This document shows positions 16,813 to 25,929 of a DNA stretch of 64,000 nt, piece by piece. Origin of the DNA: Flavipsychrobacter sp. (lineage in GTDB: Bacteria > Bacteroidota > Bacteroidia > Chitinophagales > Chitinophagaceae); assembly GCA_024508935.1 (NCBI GenBank), contig JANINW010000011.1:321481-385480 (forward strand). The letters run 5' to 3'. Made by a program: the position numbers and the translations under genes. The notes under the pieces are model-generated. The model did no database searches. It saw only the letters and a program-made list of their open reading frames with translations, and was not told the DNA's origin. The first letter of the stretch is position 1. Every line of letters starts with the position of its first letter.

Positions 16813-17613
16813 TTAATGATGATTGTCCAGATAGTGTTTTATTATAGTGATTGCCTTCTCAGGGCCTACTGCCAGCATAACGAGTATTATGATCATGACA
16901 ACTATTATCAAAGGCAAATATTTTGCAGCTATCACCCTGAGAATTAGCATGGATTTGTTTTCATAAAAAGGGCTATAGAATTGTGTAAAAAACCAAATAC
17001 TATATATGACAGCTAAGAATCCAATGAAATAGCTGGCTACGCTTGATATAGTATGAGATAATACAACAAATAGAATTGTGGCTATAATATTAAATATCAG
17101 GGTTGCACATGCCTCGTAAGTATTCATTACAAGATTTTCAGCATAGTTTTTTCCAGACCTTCTGAAAAACAGGAATGTAGATAAGGATGTGAACGGTATG
17201 AAAAAAAGATATATCAACTTCATGTTCTGTTCCTGCAACTGCTGAACTTTATTTAATACAATTTTTGTTTCCTCTGTATTTTGCTGACCAGAAGGTATAT
17301 CTGCATAGGTAAAACCTGTTGAGTGGGTTATAAAAATTTGTACAGTTATTAATATGAGCAGGAGTGTTATGTAATTAAACTGTTTCGCTCTTTTCCCTTC
17401 TATATACTCCCTCACCATATGGCCGGGCCGTGTAAACAGTTCTTTGATAGTAAAGAGTATGCCCCTGTCAACATGAAAAAGGTTATGTATAAGGTCGTGC
17501 GTAAAGATGTGCTTTAGTGAGAATCTGTGTGTGGCAGCGCTTTGCCCGCAGTTACCGCAATAATTATCATGCAGGTCTTTTCCGCAGTTCAGGCAATGGG
17601 TATTATGGCTCAT
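16813..17613 (-). CDS. DUF3667 domain membrane protein
   Basis: A 266-residue protein with an N-terminal zinc ribbon (Cys7, Cys10, Cys19, Cys22; HCLNCGK and YCGNCGQ), a conserved cytoplasmic stretch HDLIHNLFHVDRGILFT followed by LFTRPGHMVREYIEGKR that defines DUF3667, and about five transmembrane helices. Function is unknown. It follows the DUF1697 gene after 40 bases on the same strand, so it may be the tail of the histidine kinase transcript. The zinc ribbon plus membrane layout suggests a membrane scaffold rather than an enzyme, but this is a guess. Confidence 0.85.
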   Translation of the reverse strand: MSHNTHCLNCGKDLHDNYCGNCGQSAATHRFSLKHIFTHDLIHNLFHVDRGILFTIKELFTRPGHMVREYIEGKRAKQFNYITLLLILITVQIFITHSTGFTYADIPSGQQNTEETKIVLNKVQQLQEQNMKLIYLFFIPFTSLSTFLFFRRSGKNYAENLVMNTYEACATLIFNIIATILFVVLSHTISSVASYFIGFLAVIYSIWFFTQFYSPFYENKSMLILRVIAAKYLPLIIVVMIIILVMLAVGPEKAITIIKHYLDNHH

Positions 17614-17653
17614 AATAATTGAGTGAGACCTAAATATAATAATTGAAGCTAAA

Positions 17654-18193
17654 TTATTTATCTGCCAGCAGGGCGGCCAGTTTGTTAACTGTATTCCAGT
17701 TACGGGTGGTAGAACGTACCTGCAGTTTCTTCTCCACGTTTACATTTGAGAGTTTAGTTGTGCCATAAGTTTTAGCAGGGAACAACAGGTATGCATCTGC
17801 ACCAACTATAGTTAATTCCTCGTGTTCGGCTTTTAGAGGTTCCAGCAGCTTTATCTTGTCCTTTGCAGGTGCTTCTGATAAAAAACTTACGTACAGGTTT
17901 TTACCGTCCGGTTCTCCACCAAAAGGATTTTTCTTGATGGTGTTCAGCAAGTCAGCATGTGTTTTGAGAAATACGGTTACCTCATATCCCAGTGCCTTCA
18001 ATAGTTTGCTTTCTATTTTCTTTTGCAGCTTGTCAATGTCAGCCTCTGAGGTTTCAAATAATACATTGCCGCTTTGTATGTAAGTAGATATGTTTTTAAG
18101 CCCCGGCATAGCGAAAATGGCTTTGAGTTCATCCATTTTAACCACCCGGCCGCCTACATTCACGGCGCGTAATAAAGCAACATGTTTTTTCAT
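17654..18193 (-). CDS. DUF1697 domain protein
   Basis: A 179-residue cytoplasmic protein with the DUF1697 start HVALLRAVNVGGRVVKMDEL, the TYIQSGNVLFET segment near 45, KNPFGGEPDG near 95 and the closing KLSNVNVEKKLQVRSTTRNWNT. No catalytic activity is established for the family. It lies 15 bases downstream of the TPR histidine kinase on the same strand, which suggests co-transcription without revealing a functional link. Confidence 0.88.
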   Translation of the reverse strand: MKKHVALLRAVNVGGRVVKMDELKAIFAMPGLKNISTYIQSGNVLFETSEADIDKLQKKIESKLLKALGYEVTVFLKTHADLLNTIKKNPFGGEPDGKNLYVSFLSEAPAKDKIKLLEPLKAEHEELTIVGADAYLLFPAKTYGTTKLSNVNVEKKLQVRSTTRNWNTVNKLAALLADK

Positions 18194-18208
18194 GATGAAG
18201 TGTTATTG

Positions 18209-20188
18209 TCAACCGGCAGCTTTCATAGAAAAGTAGAAGGTAGAGCCTTTCCCTTTTTTACTTTCCACCCATATATCTCCGCCATTTTCATTTATAAATT
18301 CCTTACAGAGCATGAGTCCTATGCTATGTCCGCGTTCGTTGGCGGTACCGGCAGTGCTTACACCCAGCGTGTCAAAAATATGTTCCTGTTGTTCTTTATC
18401 CATGCCTATACCATTGTCTTTTACAGAGAACACTACAAAACCTTTATTGGTTGTTGTATCTGCAGCTATTTCTATCTTACCGCCGGCACTGGTAAATTTT
18501 ATAGCATTGGCCAGCAGGTTGCGGCTAACAAACCTGAAATGTTCTTCATCAGCATATACCTTCAAATCGGCAGGTACATTGTTTTCTATTTCTATTAGTT
18601 TATTATCGGCAGCACCTTTTAATAAAGCAATGTTCACTTTCAGGCTATCATTGGCAGCAAATTTTGTCTGGTTCAGCGATATGCCCTTTATCTGCGCTTT
18701 GCCCCAGTTCAGCAGCTTTTCCAATGTTTCGGCTGTTGCAATAGCATTTTCATGCAGTGAGTTTAGTAAAAACTCCTTCTCTTCCCTAGTAGTGCTTTCC
18801 GAATTATGCATTTCTATTGCCAGCGGTATATTGTTTATTGGCCCCCGCAGGTCATGTCCTATTATAGAGAACAGGCGGTCTTTATCTGCATTGGCCCTGG
18901 CGAGTTCAGCTTCCCGTTTGGCCAGTTTTTTATTCAACTTATTGCTTTTGGTAAATGAATAGGCCAGCGCAAGTAAAGCTGTACCCAGGCTTATAGCTAT
19001 CACTATAATTACATTACGCGTCCGTTTGTTCTTTTGTTCTGTTACAGACATTTCCTGCAGCTTTTCGTTCGACTGCTCCAGGTCGTGCATAGCCTGAAGG
19101 CTGGCTATCTGTTTTTCCTTTTCAATATTGTAAATACTGTCTTTAAGCTTATGTTCCTCCTTTAGTAATGTATAAGCGTCCTTATAGTTGCCGAGTTGCT
19201 CGTAAATATCTACCATAGCCTGCATTACTTCCGTTTGCAGTTGTCTTTGCTGCATCTGGCGCGTTGCATTAAATACGCTTTTTAATGTGTCGAGGGCTAT
19301 GTGAGGATTAGTTTGTGAAGTAATAGATGCCATTATGAGCATAACGCGTGTATAGTCTTCCGGTACCTTATATTTTAGGGTAAGAGGTAATGCCATGTTG
19401 AGATATTCCATGGCGCTGTTGTTATCATTGGTAAGGATATAAGCATTGGCAAGATTGGTTAGCGAAGCCACGCGGTCCTGTTCAAACTGTTCCGGTGAAG
19501 CCTGGTCAAGCGCCTTTTTAAAATATATTTTGGCTTCTTCATATTTGCCTATTCTGCCATACACATTGCCCATGTTGTTATAGAGGTTGATCGTATTAAC
19601 CTCTGTCTTGTTTTTGGGAGAAATATCCAGTGCTTTGGTATAATAATCTATTGCTTTATCATAATTTCCTACCAGGTCGTTAACTATGCCCAGTTTCATA
19701 TAAGTGGCTATAATACCATGGTCGCTATGTTTTTTTTCAAACAATCGTAATGCGGTAAGAAAGTATTCCGTGGCTTTTGTATAATGTCCTGTCTTGCCTT
19801 CTATTACCCCCAGTGCATTGTTGGTTGCAGCAATGCCGTTCGTGTCCTTAAGTAGGGTAAATAATTTCAACCCTTCGATCTGCTCTTTTTTTGCTGCGTC
19901 CATCATACTCTGAATGGAATAAGTAATACCGAGCAAACCATGCATGGTTGCCTGGCCGAGTATATAATCCCGTTCAGTAAAATATCGCAGGCCCTGGTTG
20001 ATATAATAATAGGCAGAATCCGGTTGAGTAACCTGGTAGTAATTGGCGATGGCCCTGTATGCGGTTAATTTATCAGTATCAGAAGAAGCATGGTCAATAT
20101 TCTGTATTAGTTGTTTAGCGTTTGTTTGTTGTCCTTCGGCGGTACTTGTAACGATCAATAGGGCAACCAATAAGGTTACGAATTTCAT
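18209..20188 (-). CDS. TPR-containing sensor histidine kinase
   Basis: A 659-residue membrane kinase. After a signal-like N-terminus (to about residue 20), residues 30-340 are a periplasmic array of tetratricopeptide repeats (for example YTKATEYFLTALRLF and YDKAIDYYTKALDI), then a coiled coil, one transmembrane helix (392-413), and the cytoplasmic kinase core: H-box LFSIIGHDLRGPINNI with His445, N-box NLLANAIKFTSAGGK, G1 DNGIGM and G2 SIGLMLCKEFI. The TPR domain probably senses a protein or peptide. No response regulator is adjacent, so its partner is elsewhere. Common architecture in Bacteroidota. Confidence 0.9.
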   Translation of the reverse strand: MKFVTLLVALLIVTSTAEGQQTNAKQLIQNIDHASSDTDKLTAYRAIANYYQVTQPDSAYYYINQGLRYFTERDYILGQATMHGLLGITYSIQSMMDAAKKEQIEGLKLFTLLKDTNGIAATNNALGVIEGKTGHYTKATEYFLTALRLFEKKHSDHGIIATYMKLGIVNDLVGNYDKAIDYYTKALDISPKNKTEVNTINLYNNMGNVYGRIGKYEEAKIYFKKALDQASPEQFEQDRVASLTNLANAYILTNDNNSAMEYLNMALPLTLKYKVPEDYTRVMLIMASITSQTNPHIALDTLKSVFNATRQMQQRQLQTEVMQAMVDIYEQLGNYKDAYTLLKEEHKLKDSIYNIEKEKQIASLQAMHDLEQSNEKLQEMSVTEQKNKRTRNVIIVIAISLGTALLALAYSFTKSNKLNKKLAKREAELARANADKDRLFSIIGHDLRGPINNIPLAIEMHNSESTTREEKEFLLNSLHENAIATAETLEKLLNWGKAQIKGISLNQTKFAANDSLKVNIALLKGAADNKLIEIENNVPADLKVYADEEHFRFVSRNLLANAIKFTSAGGKIEIAADTTTNKGFVVFSVKDNGIGMDKEQQEHIFDTLGVSTAGTANERGHSIGLMLCKEFINENGGDIWVESKKGKGSTFYFSMKAAG

Positions 20189-20322
20189 ACAACAAATTAA
20201 TTCAAAAATTAGCGGCTCTCATAACACTGTGTTTTCCAATTTATGCACAACCCGTGCACATAAATGGTAGTCCAAGGAACAATTGTCGTCCGTTAAGCGT
20301 TATTTTACCCAAAATCCAGGAT

Positions 20323-20760
20323 TTGGCACAACAGCAATATAGCAATCATATACGTTATTACACCCCGCATCATTTCATATTTTACCCAGCATGGTTCGCT
20401 TTATTGTGTGCCGGCATTTACGGTTCCGTCTATTACGAAGGACAGCGGCTGATTTTTCTCCTGGTCACCCGGGCCATTTTCCTATCGGGCTGGTTGTCGT
20501 TCATGATGCGCCAGCATTATGCGCTGATGAACCAGGACAGGATAGTACGGCTGGAATTGCGGCTACGCTATTACCAACTTACCTATACGCGCCTTGAGTT
20601 ATATGAAGATAAGCTGACCTTTAAGCAATTAGCAGCCCTGCGCTTTGCATCGGATGAAGAATTGCCCATATTGCTGCAAAAGGCTATAAATGAACGCTTA
20701 TCTCCAGATATGATTAAAAAACATATTGTTAACTGGCAGCCTGATAATAGAAGAGTATAG
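20323..20760 (+). CDS. DUF6526-like membrane protein
   Basis: A 145-residue protein with two transmembrane helices (about 20-40 and 45-62) and a cytoplasmic helical tail. The opening NHIRYYTPHHF and the middle DRIVRLELRLRYYQLT followed by RFASDEELPILLQKA match the small Bacteroidota family annotated as DUF6526. No ATG exists near the domain start, so the TTG at 20323 is chosen; the frame is open back to 20254 but the extra text looks non-coding. Function unknown. It is divergent from the histidine kinase. Confidence 0.7.
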   Translation: MAQQQYSNHIRYYTPHHFIFYPAWFALLCAGIYGSVYYEGQRLIFLLVTRAIFLSGWLSFMMRQHYALMNQDRIVRLELRLRYYQLTYTRLELYEDKLTFKQLAALRFASDEELPILLQKAINERLSPDMIKKHIVNWQPDNRRV

Positions 20761-20864
20761 GCATATTTATTCTTAATGTATTGTTTATCAATTCTTTATG
20801 GAAATGGCTGTTTCCTGCTGTTTTATGCTGCCGAATGCCTTATAAATGTATAAATATTCGAATA

Positions 20865-20880
20865 CCTAAAACCATTTAGG
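20865..20880. promoter_or_regulatory. Small inverted repeat upstream of the ECF sigma gene
   Basis: CCTAAA-ACCA-TTTAGG, about 120 bases before the sigma factor start. The 238-base gap from 20761 to 20998 is otherwise AT-rich with a near-match -7 (TCTATTTG). Weak evidence for a control site. Confidence 0.25.
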
Positions 20881-20998
20881 GGCAGTATATTAGCGGACTT
20901 TCAATCTATTTGTTAATAAAAAAAATTAGTGACGGTATTACCCAACGTATAGATAATAGATACAGTCTATAATCTAAGTAAATCTTAATACCCGTTAC

Positions 20999-21574
20999 TT
21001 GCCTATAGCTTTGGCATATACTGTACAAGGACAAACGAGCGAGCTGGAGGAACTCATTCGCGGGTGTATCCGAAACGAACGGAGCGCTCAGGAGCAGTTA
21101 TATCGACTGTTCTACGCGAGAATGATGGGGGTGGTACGTAGGTATATAGACCAGGAGATGCAGGCAGAAGAAGTTCTTAATAATGGTTTCCTGAGGGCTT
21201 TTCAAAAGATCGAACAATATACGTTCCAGGGGTCATTTGAGGGCTGGTTGAGAAAAATAGTTTTTCATGCCGTCTCAGACTATGTGAAGCAGAATGTGCG
21301 TTATAATGAGAAGATAGTTCTTGTGGAGAAAGACCAATATGTACATAAGGACCATGCGGATAAACTTTACTATAACCAGCTACTGGAGTTGGTACAGGGT
21401 TTGCCGGATGCGACCAGGGCTGTTTTCAATATGTATGTGATGGAAGGCTTTTCGCATAAAGAAATAGGGAAATTATTAAATATAAGTGAGGGGACTTCAA
21501 AATGGCATCTTTCGGAAGGAAGGCGGGTTTTGAAGGACAAGATTGAGAAGTTACAATTACACATTAAAAAGTAA
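20999..21574 (+). CDS. ECF RNA polymerase sigma factor
   Basis: A 191-residue sigma-70 family protein with region 2 (LYRLFYARMMGVVRRYI, then AEEVLNNGFLRAFQKI, the sigma-2.2/2.3 core) and region 4 (LPDATRAVFNMYVMEGFSHKEIGKLLNISEGTSKWHLSEGR split over ~130-170) with its helix-turn-helix. No other sigma domain is present, so it is of the ECF class. Start TTG at 20999; no upstream ATG fits. It is followed after 11 bases by a protein that looks like its membrane partner, so this pair probably reports envelope state. Confidence 0.88.
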   Translation: MPIALAYTVQGQTSELEELIRGCIRNERSAQEQLYRLFYARMMGVVRRYIDQEMQAEEVLNNGFLRAFQKIEQYTFQGSFEGWLRKIVFHAVSDYVKQNVRYNEKIVLVEKDQYVHKDHADKLYYNQLLELVQGLPDATRAVFNMYVMEGFSHKEIGKLLNISEGTSKWHLSEGRRVLKDKIEKLQLHIKK

Positions 21575-21585
21575 ATTTTATCCAT

Positions 21586-23505
21586 ATGGATAAAAACATG
21601 ATAAGTATAGATGACCTGGTAAGACAACGCCTCTCTGGCGGAGAGGAGAAGGAGCGTCCGGGAGCGTGGCTGCAAATGAAGGATCTGCTGGATAGCAATA
21701 TGCCGGTAAATAAGGTGCCTGCAACCGGTGGTGGCATGAGCAAAACACTCAGGTATGCAGCTGCCTTGCTATTGCTGGCAGGTTTGGGTGTAGGTGGTTA
21801 TGAAATGTCTACCAGATTCAGGAATGATGAACCAGCTAAAGGTGGCGCTAACAGCGATACCGAATTGGCTGCTACTGCAAATCCGTCTAAAGTTTCTGTA
21901 ACTAAGACCAGCAACGAATTGTCTTCTCCTGCTACTAATAATTCAGGCAGCAATAATGCCAATACTAACGGTAACACGAAATCTATTGATAAATCATCTA
22001 ATAACACATCTTCAAATAAGCACATTACAAACGTTGAGATAAAAACTGCTAAGGCTAATAAATCAACAACAGGCGACCAGAAAACAACCGGCAGTAAACC
22101 CTCTGTAGCTGCAAGTAACACTACAGTTGTAAAACACTATACGGCTCATAAACCTGCTAACAAAGTATCTACAGAACAAAAAAATAAGGTAGACGGTCAG
22201 CTAGCTAACGAATTGATAGCCAATAAAAAGAACGATAACAATAATACTGTTGCTTCAGCCGACAATAAAGCTCAGAAAGCAAATAACCCTAAAACCGAAA
22301 CGTCAAAGCCAGCCCCTGTAATACCCGCTTCCGGTAACAAACCAGTTGCTGCTAAACCAGCTACTACCGGAAATGCAGCTCAAACTAATGCTGCATCTAA
22401 AACCGACCGCCAGCCCATAGTACCGGCCAGTAGCAGTAATGTTGCCGGCAACAAACCGTCCGGTACAGGCAATGCCCCTAAAAATCCGAAACGTGCAGAG
22501 TTGATCAAAGACTCCATTACCAAAATGGAAGTGAAAGAACGTTATGCACGCAATGGTAGTGTTTCTATGGATACAGTGTCTATAGGAAAAATAGAAAGGG
22601 ACAACACCATCATTGCTGATAATAATGAACTGGCCCTGGCTTCATCTCAAAGGAAACTGCAGACTGTAGAGAATGCTATCGTGCCAAATTCGGCCCTGAA
22701 TAGCGCATCTGCATCTAAAGAAGGCGAAATGTTGCCATTGGAAAAATTCAAAATATCCAGCGAAAAATCTCATATCAATACCAGCCGTTTCGAAGAAATG
22801 GTACAGAATGCGAAGTTCAATCTTTCAAGAGTTACGTTCCACCCGGGTGTACTGGCCGGTATCAACAGCTCGGTAGCCGGCAGGAACAGTACCTTTGGTG
22901 TACAAGCCGGCTTGTTTGGTGTAGTTGGGTTCAGTGACCACTGGAGCCTGCTTGGAGAACTGAAATATTTCAACCAGTTCAACATGGGTGGCCAGGTGCG
23001 TGAATCTTACAACAGAACTATTGATACTTCGTTGGCTGCAAACGGTAACCGTAATTATGTGCACGACTCTGTTGACCACTATTTTGATTATACAACCCTC
23101 AGCTCTTTACAAATGCCACTGGCAATACGTTATGCGGTGCAGCGCTTCACTGCTTTCACAGGTGTAAACTTCACATATAACTTTGCAGTTAACAGCGTTA
23201 CCGACCTGGGTAAAAGCTACCGCAGTTCAGAAACACTGGCATCAGGCTCTGTAAACTATAAATGGGAAAATGGTGCTCCGCAGATCAGCGTAAAAGATTT
23301 CTCTTCACGCTTCAGCATCGGCTACCTGTTTGGTATGGCTTATCAAATGTCTCCTGCTATGCAACTGGATGTGCGCGTAACCCAGGCCTTCTGGGATAAT
23401 GCCAAAACACCGGGAGCAAAAACAGTATCGAAGGCATTGTATGATAATCCATCACTGCAGCTGAATATCAGCTACAGGTTTGGCAAGAGCAAATACCGCC
23501 GTTAA
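21586..23505 (+). CDS. Trans-envelope anti-sigma-like protein with C-terminal outer membrane beta-barrel domain
   Basis: A 639-residue protein with four parts: a short cytoplasmic head (1-52) that could bind the sigma factor, one transmembrane helix (about 53-72), a long disordered linker (about 80-320) rich in Asn, Thr, Lys, Ser and Ala, and a C-terminal region (about 400-639) with alternating strands closing in LQLNISYRFGKSKYRR, the pattern of a Bacteroidota outer membrane beta-barrel. It starts 11 bases after the ECF sigma gene. If the reading is right, one chain connects outer membrane to cytoplasm. The linker length of over 200 residues would be enough to span the periplasm. The anti-sigma role is inferred from position. 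Confidence 0.7.
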   Translation: MDKNMISIDDLVRQRLSGGEEKERPGAWLQMKDLLDSNMPVNKVPATGGGMSKTLRYAAALLLLAGLGVGGYEMSTRFRNDEPAKGGANSDTELAATANPSKVSVTKTSNELSSPATNNSGSNNANTNGNTKSIDKSSNNTSSNKHITNVEIKTAKANKSTTGDQKTTGSKPSVAASNTTVVKHYTAHKPANKVSTEQKNKVDGQLANELIANKKNDNNNTVASADNKAQKANNPKTETSKPAPVIPASGNKPVAAKPATTGNAAQTNAASKTDRQPIVPASSSNVAGNKPSGTGNAPKNPKRAELIKDSITKMEVKERYARNGSVSMDTVSIGKIERDNTIIADNNELALASSQRKLQTVENAIVPNSALNSASASKEGEMLPLEKFKISSEKSHINTSRFEEMVQNAKFNLSRVTFHPGVLAGINSSVAGRNSTFGVQAGLFGVVGFSDHWSLLGELKYFNQFNMGGQVRESYNRTIDTSLAANGNRNYVHDSVDHYFDYTTLSSLQMPLAIRYAVQRFTAFTGVNFTYNFAVNSVTDLGKSYRSSETLASGSVNYKWENGAPQISVKDFSSRFSIGYLFGMAYQMSPAMQLDVRVTQAFWDNAKTPGAKTVSKALYDNPSLQLNISYRFGKSKYRR

Positions 23506-24281
23506 TCATTGCTCATAGCAGCAGCTTTCATATCGCGGGTAGTTTCGGCTCCCAGGTAATGCTCTATGCGGTTTTCTACAAGGTATATTACCGGTGTTAA
23601 TACCAGTGCCATAAAAGCTTTATAGGAATAGTTCACCAATCCTATAGCCAGTACTTGCTGGTAAGACCAGCCATTGCCTATTTTGAAAGCAATAAACAGT
23701 ACTATAAAGCTGTCAATGAATTGCGAAACCAGTGTTGACCCGGTGGCGCGCAGCCATACTTTCTTTTCACCGGTTACCTTTTTTATGCGGTGAAATACCC
23801 AAACATCCAGCACCTGGCTTACTAAAAACGCCGTAAGGCTGCCTACTATGATCCACATTCCCTGGCCGAATATGCCACTAAATGCAGCCTGCATATCCGG
23901 TATGCCCTGGTCGGCTTTGCTACCTATCCAGAATTCGCGGTTTGCCGGTACGTGGATAGCCAGGTAAAACATCAGGAAGGCATATATAATCAGGGCTACT
24001 GCAATGTAAGAAATGCGTTTTACAGCTTTAGGGCCGTAATACTCATTCACAATATCCGTCATCACAAACTCAAGCGGCCAAAGCAACACACCACAGGTAA
24101 GGGTGTAAGTAAGACCATCTTGCCCCAGCAACGAAAAAGGATGGGGTTCCATGCCTAGCAGCCGTTCCAGAGAAAAAAGCTTTCCACCTATACATTCTGC
24201 GATCAGGGCATTGGCAACGAAGAAAGCAGCGAGGAAGAGGAATAATTTAGTTGGTTTGTCGTGGAGAATTTTGTGGATCAT
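23502..24281 (-). CDS. Queuosine precursor transporter (YhhQ/VUT family)
   Basis: A 259-residue inner membrane protein with about six transmembrane helices. Family landmarks: ANALIAECIGGKLF near 25, EFVMTDIVNEYYGPKAVKR near 70-90 and the late STLVSQFIDSFIVLFIAF, with the conserved DSF. YhhQ-type proteins import queuosine precursors (preQ0/preQ1) used for tRNA modification. Length fits the Bacteroidota members (about 240-260). It converges on the anti-sigma-like gene; the two stop codons overlap in TTAA. Confidence 0.9.
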   Translation of the reverse strand: MIHKILHDKPTKLFLFLAAFFVANALIAECIGGKLFSLERLLGMEPHPFSLLGQDGLTYTLTCGVLLWPLEFVMTDIVNEYYGPKAVKRISYIAVALIIYAFLMFYLAIHVPANREFWIGSKADQGIPDMQAAFSGIFGQGMWIIVGSLTAFLVSQVLDVWVFHRIKKVTGEKKVWLRATGSTLVSQFIDSFIVLFIAFKIGNGWSYQQVLAIGLVNYSYKAFMALVLTPVIYLVENRIEHYLGAETTRDMKAAAMSND

Positions 24282-24382
24282 GTGGCCGGTTTATGCCATA
24301 AAAATAGTCAAGAAGCTAAATGGTTGTAACCTGTGAATAAATATTATGATTTTAACTATGAATTGAGGGTGCCGGATATTAT

Positions 24383-24398
24383 TTTAGATGCATCTAAA
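24383..24398. promoter_or_regulatory. 16-bp perfect palindrome in front of the dihaem cytochrome gene
   Basis: TTTAGATGCATCTAAA is a perfect palindrome ending 11 bases before the ATG at 24410. The position suits a repressor operator or a control element in the leader. No cognate regulator is known. Confidence 0.4.
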
Positions 24399-24409
24399 CA
24401 CCACCTTTT

Positions 24410-25408
24410 ATGAAAAAGCTTTTTAAGTGGGTATTAATTACCGTATTAATATTCGTAGTCCTGATAGTATTGGGGCTGTCATACATATCGATGTTCAAAC
24501 CCGATGTAGGCAAGGCGCCCGATCTGAAGGTTGAAGTGACGCCGGAACGTGTGAAACGAGGAAAGTATATAGCTAATTGTGTGGCGGTATGTATGGATTG
24601 TCATTCTACCCGCAACTGGAATGCGTTTTCTGCACCCATGACACCCGGTACTACCGGTTGCGGAGGGGAGCGTTTTGATAAAACCATGGGGTTCCCGGGT
24701 GTATATTATTCAAGAAATCTGACTCCATACGGTTTGAAGGACTGGACCGATGGTGAAATATTCAGGGCTATTACTACAGGCGTTAAAAAAAGCGGGGAAC
24801 CTATTTTCCCGGTTATGCCATACCATTATTATGGCAGGGTGGATAAAGAAGATATTTATTCTGTAATTGCCTACCTGCGTACCCTGCCGGAGATCAAAAA
24901 AGATATACCGGAGTCAAAATCTGATTTCCCTTTCAATTTTATACTGCGTACCATTCCTCACCCGGCAGAATTCGGGAAGAAACCATCAGAATCAGATACA
25001 CTTGCGTATGGTAAATACCTGGTGCAAATGGCGGGCTGCGTTGAATGCCATACCCGTTTTGAGAATAACCAGTTAGTAGCCGGAACTGAATTCGGTGGTG
25101 GAAGGATGTTCGATCTGCCCGGCGGAAGATTGGTTACCCCGAATATTACCCCGGATAATGCAACCGGTATTGGGTTATGGACAAGAGAAGCGTTTGTAGC
25201 TAAGTTTAAAATGTTTGCCGATTCTAATTACCATGCACCGGCATTGGATATGCGTACAGACTTTAATACTATAATGCCATGGACTATGTACGGTAAGATG
25301 ACAGAATCGGACTTATCAAGCATTTATAAGTTCCTCCGCAGCCTGGAACCTAAAACACATAAAATTGAAAAATGGATACCTAAAGGACAGGTGGCAAGTG
25401 CTTCTTAA
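24410..25408 (+). CDS. Dihaem c-type cytochrome
   Basis: A 332-residue protein anchored by an N-terminal helix (about 5-26). Two haem sites are visible: CMDCH (Cys61, Cys64, His65) and CVECH (Cys210, Cys213, His214), each in its own cytochrome c domain, with ligand-type methionines in FPVMPYHYYG and IMPWTMYGKM. This looks like the membrane-bound dihaem cytochromes that act as electron-transfer subunits of dehydrogenases in Bacteroidota. No dehydrogenase is adjacent. A 16-bp palindrome precedes the gene. Confidence 0.88.
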   Translation: MKKLFKWVLITVLIFVVLIVLGLSYISMFKPDVGKAPDLKVEVTPERVKRGKYIANCVAVCMDCHSTRNWNAFSAPMTPGTTGCGGERFDKTMGFPGVYYSRNLTPYGLKDWTDGEIFRAITTGVKKSGEPIFPVMPYHYYGRVDKEDIYSVIAYLRTLPEIKKDIPESKSDFPFNFILRTIPHPAEFGKKPSESDTLAYGKYLVQMAGCVECHTRFENNQLVAGTEFGGGRMFDLPGGRLVTPNITPDNATGIGLWTREAFVAKFKMFADSNYHAPALDMRTDFNTIMPWTMYGKMTESDLSSIYKFLRSLEPKTHKIEKWIPKGQVASAS

Positions 25409-25497
25409 AAGGAGCAGCAATTTGGCGTTGTATTAACATCCATTGGCATAGTTTTTTCGTTACTTCTGGTATTAATAACTATGTAAAATCAAGGAGT

Positions 25498-25929
25498 ATG
25501 AATATCAGGGTATTGGTTGTGGGCAATAACGAAGAAAACATACAGCCTGAAGCAGAAATGCTGAAAAACAGGGGATTTGTGGCTTATACAGGCCATGAAT
25601 CTACAGTTGAAGAGATGATTGAGGAGGTAAAACCTCATGTTGTCTATTTCAATGCAGCGAACCCTGATAGTAAGACCACTAAAATTTATCATGCCTTACT
25701 GAAAAAAATGCGCATCAACCATATACCGGTAGTGTATACCCTCGCAGAAGATGATGCTTATATAGTTAACAAAACAGTAAGCCGCCAGAAGAAGAGCTAT
25801 ATACTGGATAATATTGTAGACAGCATTAAAATAGCCCTGCTGGATGAATCGCTCTTGCTGAACAAACTGATAAAGAAGGTGAGCAGGGCTACCACTTTAG
25901 ATATGCCATCTTACGCTCAGATAGCTTAA
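25498..25929 (+). CDS. Degenerate receiver-like protein
   Basis: A 143-residue protein whose first ~110 residues follow the receiver (CheY-like) pattern: VLVVGNNEEN at strand 1, VVYFNAAN at strand 3 and VVYTLAEDDA at strand 4. The phosphoacceptor Asp of strand 3 is Asn here and the strand-1 acidic pair is replaced by NN, so phosphorylation as in classical response regulators is unlikely. No output domain. AAGGAG stands one base from the ATG. It may be a pseudo-receiver regulator or only share the fold. Its stop overlaps the convergent gene at 25926. Confidence 0.6.
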   Translation: MNIRVLVVGNNEENIQPEAEMLKNRGFVAYTGHESTVEEMIEEVKPHVVYFNAANPDSKTTKIYHALLKKMRINHIPVVYTLAEDDAYIVNKTVSRQKKSYILDNIVDSIKIALLDESLLLNKLIKKVSRATTLDMPSYAQIA

